Assembly (NCBI GenBank): GCA_012861695.1
Contig: JAAOOA010000480.1
Location: 186,001 to 250,000, forward strand
Origin: Trematomus loennbergii
Lineage: Eukaryota; Chordata; Actinopteri; Perciformes; Nototheniidae
Length of the DNA stretch: 64,000 bases
Direction: 5' to 3'
The notes under the pieces were generated by a model. The model saw only the letters and a program-made list of their open reading frames with translations, was not told the DNA's origin and did no database searches. Shown piece by piece: positions 27,365 through 37,378 of this stretch. Positions within the stretch are counted from its first letter, which is position 1; each line of letters starts with the position of its first letter. The position numbers and the translations under genes were made by a program.

Positions 27365-28920
27365 CCTTATCCTTATGTTGATGTTGTTCATGAAGCTTTA
27401 ACCAAGTTAGATCCTAAGAAACCGGCTGGCCCGGACAACGTGGAACCTTTCTTTTAAAGATAGCTGCAGATTTTATTGCTCCACCTCTCACTACTCTTTT
27501 TAACCTCTCCCTCAGCACAAACACAATTCCAAAACTGTGGAAGTCAGCGTATGTCCTGCCTTTGCTGAAAGGAGGGGAGGCAACTGTTTTAAATAACTAT
27601 AGGCTCATCTCTAAATTGTCAGTTCTGGCTAAGGTTCTTGAACGCCTAGTGAGTGAACAGGTAAAGGTGTTTTTATGTACAAATGACATCCTGTCAAAAC
27701 ATCAGTCAGGCTTCAGAAAGCAACATAGCACCATCACTGCCACAATGAAAGTGGTGAATGACATTACAAGTATTTTAGATAAAAAGCAGAGTTGTGCAGC
27801 TCTATTTATTGACCTTTCCAAGGCGTTTGACACCGTCGATCATCGCATCTTAAAGCAGAGGCTACTCAGTATTGGCTTATCCAGCCATGCAGTGGGGTGG
27901 TTTGTGAACTACCTCTCTGAAAGGTCCCAATGTGTTCACTTTGATGGGCTGTCTTCTGAGTGGTTGAACATTGCTAATGGTGTTCCTCAAGGTTCTGTTT
28001 TAGGTCCACTTTTATTCTCCATATACATCAATAGTTTAGGTGAAAATGTGGATGAAGCTACTTTGCATTTTTATGCGGATGACACCGTGATGTACTGTGC
28101 AGGTCCCTCCATTAAGGAGGCGGTTGTTAAATTACAGGCTGTTTTTAACATTATTCAGACTCAGCTCTCTGAACTAAAGCTTCTTTTAAATGTTGAGAAA
28201 ACCAAGGTAATGCTCTTTTCTAAAGCTAAAAAGACTCCAGAGACTGCTTTGGATATTTTGACTATGCAAGGACAAGTACTCCAAGTGGTTAGCTGTTACA
28301 AATACCTTGGTATCTGGCTTGATGATTGTCTTACTTTTAAACTTCACGTCACTAATCTGCTTAAAAAGCTGAGGGTTAGATTAGGTTTCTTTTTCAGAAA
28401 CAAGTCCTGTTTCTCTTTTGAAGCCAGGAAAAGGCTAGTCACTGTGACCTTTTTACCTGTGCTGGACTATGGTGATTTGATCTACATGAATGCACCTGCC
28501 CATTGCCTGGAAAGGTTAGATGCCGCCTATCACAGTGCTCTGAGATTTGTTACTAACTGTAAAGCACTTACTCATCACTGTACCCTGTATGCCAAGGCAG
28601 GTCTGCCTTCACTTACTGTTCGGAGGCTCAGTCATTGGTACATGTTCATCTACAAAGCCATGCTGGGTAAACTACCTTCTTATATCTGCTCCTTGATCTC
28701 ACGGAGAGTGGCAAGTAGCTATTGTCTGAGATCACAGGATGTGTTTTTATTACATGTGCCAAGTGCTAGGACTGTTTTAGGTGCTAAAGCTTTTATGTGC
28801 GCTGCTCCTCTGGCTTGGAACACTATGCAAAAAATATTGAAACTCAGCATTTTGATTCCCTTGCATCATTTTAAAGCACGACTGGATGAAATATTATTGG
28901 ATACCTGTAAATGTAAATAG
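27365..28920 (+). pseudogene. LINE ORF2 reverse transcriptase fragment (one frameshift)
   Basis: An uninterrupted frame runs from 27451 to the TAG at 28918-28920. A one-base deletion near 27449 separates it from the upstream PYVDVVHEALTKLDPKKPAGP segment. The internal ATG at 27562 gives 452 residues, but it is not the real start. Counting from it, RT motifs are: NNYRLISKLSVLAKVLERLV (11-30), FIDLSKAFDTVDH (82-94, with the first catalytic Asp at 84), GVPQGSVLGPLLFSIYIN (140-157), FYADDTVMY (170-178, the YADD active site intact), LLLNVEKTKVMLF and YKYLGIWLDD. The C-terminal part SALRFVTN..LTHHCTLY..AGLPSLTVRR is the usual L2-like tail domain. The usual Pro of YRPIS is Leu here. Absence of an endonuclease and the frameshift mean it cannot move on its own. 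Confidence 0.9.
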
Positions 28921-29066
28921 GTGCTAATGTATACCCCTGTAATTATGTTGTGATGTCCTTTTTGTTTCCGTTTGTTTTTATATGTGTAACTCAATGTACC
29001 GCAGGTCTCCCTTGTAAAAGAGATCGTTGATCTCAATGGGATTTTTATAACCTGGATAAATAAAGG
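27365..29066 (+). mobile_element. L2-like LINE, 5'-truncated, with near-complete reverse transcriptase
   Basis: The element keeps the segment just before the RT (LDPKKPAGPDNVEPF), the whole RT domain and the 3' UTR, but no endonuclease domain, so it is 5' truncated near 27365. The 3' tail from 29002 has CAGGTCTCCCTTG, an AAAAGAGATC turn and TGATCTCAATGGGAT, able to fold into stem-loops, then CCTGGATAAATAAAGG. The same tail is found at 63692. Target-site duplication is not obvious. Confidence 0.9.
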
Positions 29067-30007
29067 CTACAAACAAACATGAGACATTTCAGAATATGAA
29101 AAATGAACATAGGCTCATGAAACCAGAAGGCTGGTGCAGATTCTTCCACACTTTCTTTGTTCTTGGCAACATGCTTTAGAAAGGACAAACATAGAAATAA
29201 TCTCTTTTTAAAAAAAACAATTGAAATAATTGTGTTGTTGCTCAAAAAGAACTTGAATTACACCTTCCTCGAGATTCCCTGCTCGCATAAAGGAGAAAAG
29301 TGAATCGTTAACTCAGTGGGACACTAATAGCTCTGCTTCATACAGTCCCTACTCACATGTGAGATTGGCAACCATAAATGCCGGAAAGATGAAAAGGCGT
29401 TGAAAAACTATGCATGATTTAAGAATACACAGTAGCAGGTTGCAACCATAACATATTTAGCCTCTGGGTCTTTTTTTCAGATTCAGTCACAAACAAAGTC
29501 GGATTGGTAATCATGAATATACCATCAACAGTAAGATTCTATAACCGTACAAGAACAGTTTCAGCCATTTCGGTTAGGGAATATATTACATGTATTTTTC
29601 TAAAAAGGTGTTTGCTGAATTAATTGAATTTTGAGGTTTATGAATAAAGAAGAGCCATGTAAATTATAATCCACAATTCACTTGACAAGTCAGGCGTGAA
29701 ATCCATTTCATATATAAAAAAAAGAAAATCATTTCTGAGTGCAATGCCTCGCCATCGTGTCTCTGAGGATTACTGCTACTGGATCTGATTGCAGATAAAA
29801 TGGAGCCAAAAGACATAGGAGGACACTCGACATTAATTTAATACAGACTACTGCTCTAACTCACTTGAAGGCAAACATACAAAATCTCGAACTATTTCCC
29901 GAAAATGTAACATAATATATGCAAACATAGATACTTGCTAAGAATTACACTTTGATTTCCAATCATTCTTATTATTATAACAAGCTCTCAATCATTCACT
30001 CAGTATA
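29067..30007. other. No gene recognised
   Basis: AT-rich sequence between the LINE and a family A MITE; only short frames (up to 66 codons). Confidence 0.5.
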
Positions 30008-31143
30008 TTAAAGGTCACCTATCATGCTATTATTAGGCAATAGCATAGGTCTCAGATATATACAAATATATAAAAAACATGTCTATGAAGTGTTTTGATC
30101 AAAATACCAAACAGATCACCCATTCTAGCCATGCCTCATATCCCTCTATTTCACTTCCTGTTTCAAAAGTGCTGATTTTGGGTATAAAGGTTTTTTAAAA
30201 AAGGAAATTGATCATAAAAAAAAAGGAGGGGGCTGACCTCATGCGGGACCCGGCAGCCTGTCTAAACCAGGGGTCTCAAACTCAAGGCCCGGGGGCCAAA
30301 TCCGGCCCGCGACTTCATTTTATGCGGCCCCGCAAGAGCTTGAAAGAAGAATAATACGTTTATTATACGGTTACATGACACTTTACAGAAGCAGGTTGCC
30401 CATAAACTACATGTCCCACAATGCATCTCGTTTTGTGACATGCGCATTGAAGAGACTTGCAATTATTTGCCCTGGACTTCTGCTTTCAGACGTAGTTAAT
30501 TACTAAGTTATTATCCTATCCGATAATAATCCAATTCAGAGGCAATAATGTAATATAATACATTATTTTATATATATTATATATTTATATAGTTACAATC
30601 GGCCCTTTGAGTGCAAACTTTATGCGAATGTGGTCCGCGATGAAATTGAGTTTGACACCCCTGGTCTAAACTAAATACTGCAGTGATGAAACGCCATATC
30701 ATGGATTATCAAGGATTCTTTCTGAAGCAGTATGGAGCTCAAAGGCTTTCTCTCTTGCCGGTTATACCACAAGGTGAGTTCCTTTTTATTTCCTGCTTCT
30801 TCACACACATGCTCTCCAGTACAGGTTAGCTCTGAGTGTTAGCGATGCTAATGTAAACATGCACCGACCATATTACGTCCAAAACAGTCGGGCATTGTTT
30901 CTGATGGCAACGTTTCTGATAGGGCCGTGGGTGTAAAGCCAGCCTACATTTCCGATATTTCGTCATATCGGACGCAAATCTGGATCAGCTCCGTTGTAGC
31001 CCCGTTTTTAGAGATTTGAGTACGGAGGAAAAGAGAGAGGGTTTTATTTTCTGATGCTGCGTGAGTTCCCTGACACACCGGGGACACATGTTTATGTATA
31101 AAAGACATCAAAAAGTGCATTTTGCATGATAGGTCCCCTTTAA
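30008..31143 (+). mobile_element. MITE family A, copy 2, split by a nested hAT element
   Basis: It starts TTAAAGGTCACCTATCATGC and ends GCATGATAGGTCCCCTTTAA. The left part (30008-30259) shares CAAAATACCAAACAGATCAC with the other copies. The right part (30672-31143) has the TAGAGATTTGAGTACGGAGG and CACCGGGGACACATG blocks. The interval 30268-30663 is a later insertion. Confidence 0.85.
30268..30663 (+). mobile_element. hAT-type non-autonomous element, 396 bases
   Basis: Inverted ends CAGGGGTCTCAAACTCAA and TTGAGTTTGACACCCCTG are flanked by a perfect 8-base target duplication GTCTAAAC (30260-30267 and 30664-30671), the hallmark of hAT transposition. It contains CGGGGGCCAAATCCGGCCCG near the left end. 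It has no transposase. It is nested in a family A MITE and therefore younger than that insertion. Confidence 0.95.
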
Positions 31144-31234
31144 GGCACAACAGGTGTTGACTTTACAACCCTGTCTCCTAAAAATTACGTTCCCACAGAA
31201 CTAAACTGCATTCTCAATTACGTTTAGCTAGAAA

Positions 31235-31593
31235 CGTATTTTCTCCCACATTACGTTGGTTATGAACCTATCTCAAATACGTTTATTTTCTACATATCTT
31301 CTAGAAACATATTTTCTCCCACATTACGTTTGTTATGAACTTATCTCAAATACGTTTATTTTCTACATATCTTCTAGAAACATATTTTCTCCCACGTTAC
31401 GTTTGTTATGAACTTATCTCAAATACGTTTATTTTCTACATATCTTCTAGAAACATATTTTCTCCCACGTTACGTTTGTTATGAACTTATCTCAAATACG
31501 TTTATTTTCTACATATCTTCTAGAAACATATTTTCTCCCACATTACGTTTGTTATGAACTTATCTCAAATACGTTTATTTTCTACATATCTTT
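31235..31593 (+). repeat. 73-base tandem array in the left arm, five units
   Basis: Units begin at 31235, 31308, 31381, 31454 and 31527, exactly 73 bases apart. Each carries AAATACGTTTATTTTCTACA and CCCACATTACGTTTGTTATG (with CACGTT in some). The repeated TACGTTT words are candidate transposase-binding iterons. Confidence 0.95.
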
Positions 31594-31759
31594 GCCATTT
31601 ATTGTCTTGCTTATAATAATGATAATAGTCATTTATAAATATCATTTTAGAGCACACATTTGAAATCGACGATCGGGCTCGATATCCTATGGTTAAATTA
31701 AAATCAGTAGGCGAGGCTGTAATTTCGCCAGCTGCGAGGCAGAAAATAATAGTTTTAAC

Positions 31760-31905
31760 ATGCCAAAAAGCTGCTGTGTCGTTTATTGCACCTCAAACAC
31801 CTCAAACTTCCTCTAAGGACAGCAGAAGAGCTCTGTGGCTTCAGGCTTGATCGCCGTTCAAATGACAGCGTTGGTTTCCCCAAAAGTGGGTGGGGCTGTA
31901 AAGTG
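31760..31905 (+). pseudogene. Broken THAP-type zinc-finger segment, left arm
   Basis: It begins ATG at 31760 with MPKSCCVVYCTSN, the start typical of THAP domains (C2CH DNA-binding fingers), but runs into a stop soon after, because about 50 bases present in the right arm are missing here. The rest aligns as RRALWLQA in another frame. It is non-functional. Confidence 0.55.
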
Positions 31906-31910
31906 ACGTA

Positions 31911-32341
31911 GATTTTACTCTCATCTATTATTCAAAACCATTCTATTTATTCTAACGTAGATTACATGCCAGTGTTTTATCTTTTTATTAAGCGATTTGT
32001 TTCTGTTGTTTAACTGGGAATGTTTTCACATTGAACCGGAAGTACGTCACTTCACTTTGTCTTCTTCGTCCCTTTTACGTTCCAGACAATGCATGGCTCA
32101 GCGTAACAGACTGAACAGCGACCCCAGGTGTGTCTACATTGGAATTACATCTTCATTACTGAAGGAAAAATACTTTACCTAGTGTTTGTTAACTGGGTTT
32201 TTAATGCAGTTGGCTTTTCAATATTGCTATGAGTTACAGTATATATCTGAAGCAAATTATGTTTCTGAAGATGTGTAGTCAATTCCACCCTTCAATGTAG
32301 CATAAATGTGAACTCTCATTACAGGAACAATACCGGAAACA
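31911..32341. other. 431-base segment present only in the left arm
   Basis: The left arm has the hexamer GACGTA at 31905-31910 and again at 32342-32347. The right arm has it once, directly joined to the following TACGTCAC/GGAAAGATCC sequence. Either a 431-base insertion made a 6-base duplication, or the right arm lost the segment by recombination between the hexamers. The segment has no inverted ends, and it includes CCGGAAGTACGTCAC, an ETS plus half-CRE word. Confidence 0.7.
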
Positions 32342-34242
32342 GACGTAGGAAAGATCCTCAGCTCGCTGATTGGATGTTTTAGCCGCAATGCACGTTGGGA
32401 TATGGTGTTTATGCGATGTGAAATCCGAAAACATTAAAAAAAATAATAATACTTTATTCCGAGTGTTCTTGCTTTTCTCTTTGAAAGTCATCAGGCATTG
32501 TAATACACGGTTCGGCTGCATTAAATATTACACATCTGCCGTAGTTCTTTATTTATAGAGCCCTGATGAGAAGACTTCTGGACAAACAGGAAGAACTGCC
32601 GCCGAAACTGAATACGTGACGTGGATCATAAATATATCAACAATTAAACAACATCTTACATTTCTTTTCACAAAATACGTCTCCTTGCAGTATCAATACT
32701 AATTCGGCTGACTTTTATATTTGATCCAATTGGTAGATAGGTTATATTTACACCATAACGGTGCACAGCTGATAGAAAAGGACTTGTTGTTTTTAAAGAT
32801 ATTACTGATTTTCTTTGAATATAAGAATGTAAATACTGAGTTGAGAGAATAGTCAGGGGATTTGGGTGATGGGAGACACATCTATGGAATCACAATTTCA
32901 ATAGCTTACCATTAAATGACGGATATACCTTTCTGTCTGTGATGTTTTACAAATCAGATATTAATGTGTAGAAGTAAAACATGAGAAATAATATAGCAAT
33001 ATCCTGTACAATTATGTAAAAACATGAATAAAACTACACATCTTCAGATGTTATACATGTGTCCTACACTAATAATACAAAGTTATTATTAGTATACTGT
33101 GTGTACCTTGTGTGCACCGCCTAGTGGTTAAAGCACGTTATTTAATTATTTTTGTTGAATAATGTTATTTTTGTTGAATAATGTTATTTGATGAATAAAA
33201 TATTAAGAGTACATACTTTCATAGGGGGAAAGTAGAAGGTCAATGATAGAAATATAGAATATAAAAAATCAAGAAGATACTGTAAGTGATCTCTACAATA
33301 AAACAGTTTAGTGCCTGATGTACAAAGATATTAATATGAGGATGTGCAAAACAGACAAACTAATTAACCTTTATTAACACATTAAAGAATACTTTAGGTT
33401 AAGGTCTTCTTTCAAATAAGAAAAAAGCTTTGGGGGTATCTATCTACAGATAAATATTAAGCCTGACAAAGTACTTAACGTCTAATATATTGCTTTCCTG
33501 CAATGTTAACTGTGTTGAAGCACTTATTTTAACTGATATTATATATATATTAATTATACTCTTATGTATGTAGATAGTATAAGACATGTGCAGAATTTGA
33601 GTTTAATGGTGGATACACACATATTGATAGATGTCTTGTAATGCACTGTTGAGGAACCTGTGACCCAAGTTTTTCATTAATTGCATAACTTCAACATAGT
33701 TGTGTATATGATATGTCAATAAACCTTAGAAAATCTTGAAAGGGATGTGCAAAATAGCTATTATATACAGTTTTTAATTAACTATTAGTAGAGAATAACG
33801 AGTAATGAATATACTTTATAGAGATCTGCAGATAAATGTTTAGTCTTCTCAAGCACCAACTAATATCTCTCCTGATTGTTGGCACTTGACAATCACCTTT
33901 CCCTGAATTTTACTCAGGTGTAACTAAAGTCTGCTTTAAGGGTTGTTTATATTTCACATCATTAATCAGAATCTGCAAAGTAACTAAAATAAATGTAGTG
34001 GAGTAAAAATACCAGGTTAACCTCTGAATTGTAGTGGAGTAGAATTACAAAGTAACAATGAGCTGGCATGTGGGTATATATTAATGCTTCCCATTATGGA
34101 CACAAGCGATTTTCACCCATTTATTAATTACATGTTTTACATTTGTACACACCAATTTGTTTCCTATCCCCTAAACCTCCAGGGCTGTACACAGTTTAAT
34201 ACTGTCAACTTCTAATTTTGGGAAAAACGAAAACGTCTTTTA

Positions 34243-34505
34243 AAACTACAATTCCCAGTAGAGACGTGCCATAGAACATGTTGCGAAACACAATAGCCAG
34301 CATGTGTAGTTCTGGGGGGGTTCGAGTCCAGTTTTGGAAAGTCTGCCGTGGTTTCGTTCCATTTCAAAGAGCTGTTTGGCGCTCGGCGTAACCTTGGCGC
34401 ACTGCCACTCCAACATCCAATCCCAGAGCTTGAAGATTAATCACGGGGTTTGTCAACGGGACTGTAGTCCCAAACGATAGCTGGGGATTATGGGTAGTGT
34501 AGTGT
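34243..34505. promoter_or_regulatory. Cluster of ZNF143/THAP11-like ACTACA motifs
   Basis: Visible words are AACTACAATTCCCAG (+, from 34244), the minus-strand CCAGAACTACACATGCTGG (about 34294-34312), the palindrome GGGACTGTAGTCCC (34459-34472), and the minus-strand ACTACACTACCCATAATCCC (about 34483-34502). ACTACAATTCCC is the known core bound by ZNF143 (Staf) with THAP11 at vertebrate promoters. Binding here is inferred. Confidence 0.45.
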
Positions 34506-34620
34506 CTTCGGCCATCCTAAACTCTGATTTTTTTTTCGGATTTCATATCGCATTAACACCATATCCCGACGTGCATTGCGGCTAAAACATCCAATCAGCG
34601 AGCTGAGGATCTTTCCTACG

Positions 34621-34803
34621 TCACTTTACAGCCCGCCCACTTTTGGGGAAACCAGCTGTCATTTGAACGGCGATCAAGCCTGAAGCCACAGAGCTCTTCT
34701 GTTGTATACTGTCCTTTCTTCTTAGAGGAAGTACAGAAACACGTAACTCTGGATTTGTTTTAATGTTTGAGGTGCAATAAACGACACAGCAGCTTTTTGG
34801 CAT
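34621..34803 (-). pseudogene. THAP-type zinc-finger fragment, right arm
   Basis: A 60-codon minus-strand frame starts MPKSCCVVYCTSNIKTNPEL, closely THAP-like: the first two zinc-binding Cys sit near residues 5-10, and a VSVLP that corresponds to the usual F-x-x-P follows. After about residue 34 the frame slips; a +1/-1 change restores RRALWLQA, matching the conserved Trp region of THAP fingers. The final C-x2-H pair and any transposase are absent. Both arms carry this exon, so it predates or helped build the foldback structure. Confidence 0.6.
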
Positions 34804-34974
34804 GTTAAAACTATTATTTTCTGCCTCGCAGCTGGCGAAATTACAGCCTCGCCTACTGATTTTAATTTAACCATAGGATATCGAGCCCGATCGTCGATTT
34901 CAAATGTGTGCTCTAAAATGATATTTATAAATGACTATTATCATTATTATAAGCAAGACAATAAATGGCAAAGA

Positions 34975-35112
34975 TATGTAGAAAATAAACGTATTTGAGA
35001 TAAGTTAATAACAAACGTAACGTGTAGAAAATATGTTTCTAGAAGATATGTAGAAAATAAACGTATTTGAGATACGTTCATAACCAACGTAATGTGGGAG
35101 AAAATACGTTTC
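34975..35112 (-). repeat. 73-base tandem array in the right arm, about two units
   Basis: Inverted counterpart of the left-arm array: GTAGAAAATAAACGTATTTG occurs twice (from about 34978 and 35051), with one shortened unit (ACGTAACGTGTAGAAAATAT). Only two copies against five in the other arm. Confidence 0.9.
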
Positions 35113-35184
35113 TAGCTAAACGTAATTGAGAATGCAGTTTAGTTCTGTGGGAACGTAATTTTTAGGAGACAGGGTTGGACTTTA

Positions 35185-35727
35185 ACATGAGTCCCTCCTA
35201 CAACTGCCTGGATGTACTTTTCTGTCACCGGTCTTTATCTCTAATTCTTATAACTTGAAACCCATGCTCCTATGGAAACTGTCAAATGTGATCTAAACGA
35301 GGCATGACATAAGTCATGCAATTAAAAGGTCATGCATGCTTCACTTTATATATCCAGTGCAGAACATTAGAAAAGGTGTTTTTGACTCATTACTTAAACT
35401 TCTTCCTGTAAGTTAACTTTTCCCAGAGAAATGTCAGCAATGTTAGACCTTTTTCTTTTTTAACAAGCGAGATTAATTAGTTTCACCTTTATATATAGAA
35501 AAGGTGACAAAGCAACTGAGTGCTTTTTCATCCAACTGTTTTCATGTGCATTTGTGCAAAAGAAACCTGAGTAGAATCAGAAAATCTGCACACAATAATT
35601 ATAATAATGCAAAAACAGTTGTATGTTTGTGGTGGTACTCTGGTTGAAAACAACATGCAAAGGTTAACAGTAAATAAATCATGAAATACATGAAGCTTGC
35701 TAATTACACGTCACTCAAGCTATAAAG
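35185..35727. other. No gene recognised
   Basis: Sequence between the 4 kb element and the next hAT-like repeat; no coding frame or repeat ends were recognised. Confidence 0.5.
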
Positions 35728-37066
35728 CAGTGGTTCTCAAACTTTATCTGTCAGGCCCCCCTTTTGGAAGAAAAAAAAAGTCGGGCCCCCCCAACACAAA
35801 TAGTCACGTAATGGGCCATGTTAACATTTATTAAAATACATCAATATGAACGTGAGCATTCCTTTAAACATTTTAAAAAAAATCACTTTGCTAGAACAGT
35901 GATAATAAAACAATGCTCCATAAGTCTGTGTGCTCAAAAAATAAATACATAATATAATTGTGCAATCCCTTTGCTAGAACAATAAGTTATAATACTTTGC
36001 ACAGAAAATGAAAAGAAAGAAAATGCTGATATTTGGCAAAAGAGTGTGTCTTATCACAGCATTAGTGGCTGCAATGAGCCTGTTTTGCACTGCACATTTC
36101 TTGAAAACGGGTTGCAGGCTCAGTGGCGGCGCCAGAGATTTCCTTTGGGGGTGCTGTGGGGTAGCTTGACGTTTCATAGAGGGTGCTCAAACATTTAGGG
36201 TTTCCCATTAAGGTACCGGGCGCTACAGTGGAACTTTCTACTGCAACACTCCCACCACACACACACACACACACACACAGTGCACCCGCGACTGTTACAA
36301 TGAAGGCTCGATAATCAGCTCACGGCATATAGGTGTAAGCAGGGGTAAAGTGCTATTTTTATAAGTGGATGGTGGACCTAACATCCTCTAGGGGGGTCCG
36401 GGGGCAAGCTCCCCGGGAAGATTTGTTTTAAATATTGAAGTGAAACGCATCAATCTGGTGCACTTTGAGAGCAAAATGAAGAGATCTATGAATACATCTC
36501 TCAACATCCATCCATTTGAAACAGAACTGTAAACAGATTTACTTTTTCTTTATGGATATTTGACAAATCACTCCCCTTTTAAACTTTATTCTTGCTTTAC
36601 TGTCATATAGTATTTCATACCTGTTTTTCATTTATTCTCTTGTTTTTTTATACCTATAATGATCATATGAAGGTGTGCCTCGGAAATAATTGTTTACATT
36701 AATCGTGACCAAACCGTTTGAGACCCACTGAGATAACTTAGACTAAAGTTAGGACTCTCCTCCACCTTGTTGTTGAAAAAGCTCCTTATACCCGTTAGCG
36801 TAGCTCGCTAGCACCAGAAGCTAACAACAACGATCTCCGGTACCGGTGCGCTCTCTCTCTCTCTCTATCATTCGCGCACGCACGCACACAAAATGGCTCG
36901 TTTCACACACACACAGAGCCAAGTTTGAATGAAACACAGAGAACCAGACGTACTTGTACTGTACTGTAGCACAGTAATTGTATTTATTTCTTTTGTCATA
37001 ACAATTTTTCCTCCTGGTCTCTTGACTCCTGTCATGCCTCTGCGCCCCCCACTTTGAGAAACACTG
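35728..37066. mobile_element. hAT-like composite repeat
   Basis: It begins CAGTGGTTCTCAAACTTTAT, then CAGGCCCCCC, and ends GCGCCCCCCACTTTGAGAAA, then CACTG, a familiar inverted hAT-type pair. Flanking octamers CTATAAAG and AACTAAAG agree at five of eight bases, so the target duplication is decayed. Internally a second repeat starts near 36122 (CAGTGGCGGCGCCAGAGATT), includes a (CA)n at about 36254-36281 and GGGGGGTCCGGGGGCAAGC near 36391, and another hAT-like end CCGTTTGAGACCCACTG lies near 36715. No transposase is seen. Confidence 0.6.
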
Positions 37067-37378
37067 AACTAAAGAGACATCAGATATACGTGGACCAATG
37101 TGTAATAAATCCTTTAAAAATAACATTAAAGTAAAAGAAATACAATATTTCCATGAATGTTTTCCACAATGTTTTCTCTGTAAAAGCTTCGACTGCGGAT
37201 GTTATCATTTTGTTTCCTGTTCTTTTGCAATAGTTTATCCCACCTGACTGTAGATTCATCACTACCAAGACTCAATCTTGATGTCTGTATTTCCTAATAA
37301 CATAGTCAAAGTAAACCTTTATTGATTGTCTTTTATTTTTCTGGAAGGTTTGGTTATAATTAGCACTTGAGTATTGTT

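Larger units (their letters stand above)
31166..35177. mobile_element. 4.0 kb foldback-like DNA transposon with THAP remnant (P-like, inferred)
   Basis: The ends are CAACCCTGTCTCC and GGAGACAGGGTTG, directly flanked by a 7-base duplication GACTTTA (31159-31165, 35178-35184). The inverted arms are long: left 31166-32433 (with a 431-base interruption) and right 34527-35177. Each arm has, from the outside in: a unique end, a 73-base tandem array, an AT-rich spacer, a broken THAP-type coding segment, and a GC-richer block ending near GGATTTCATATCGCATTAAC. The centre (32434-34526) is AT-rich without coding frames but has a cluster of ACTACA-type motifs. THAP domains start the transposases of the P superfamily (and occur in Kolobok). 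A 7-8 base duplication and CA-first termini favour P-like mobilisation, which is inference. Confidence 0.8.

Noticed and set aside
31235..31593. Centromeric or satellite array
   Set aside because: Only five units, and they sit inside a transposon arm with an inverted counterpart at the other end.
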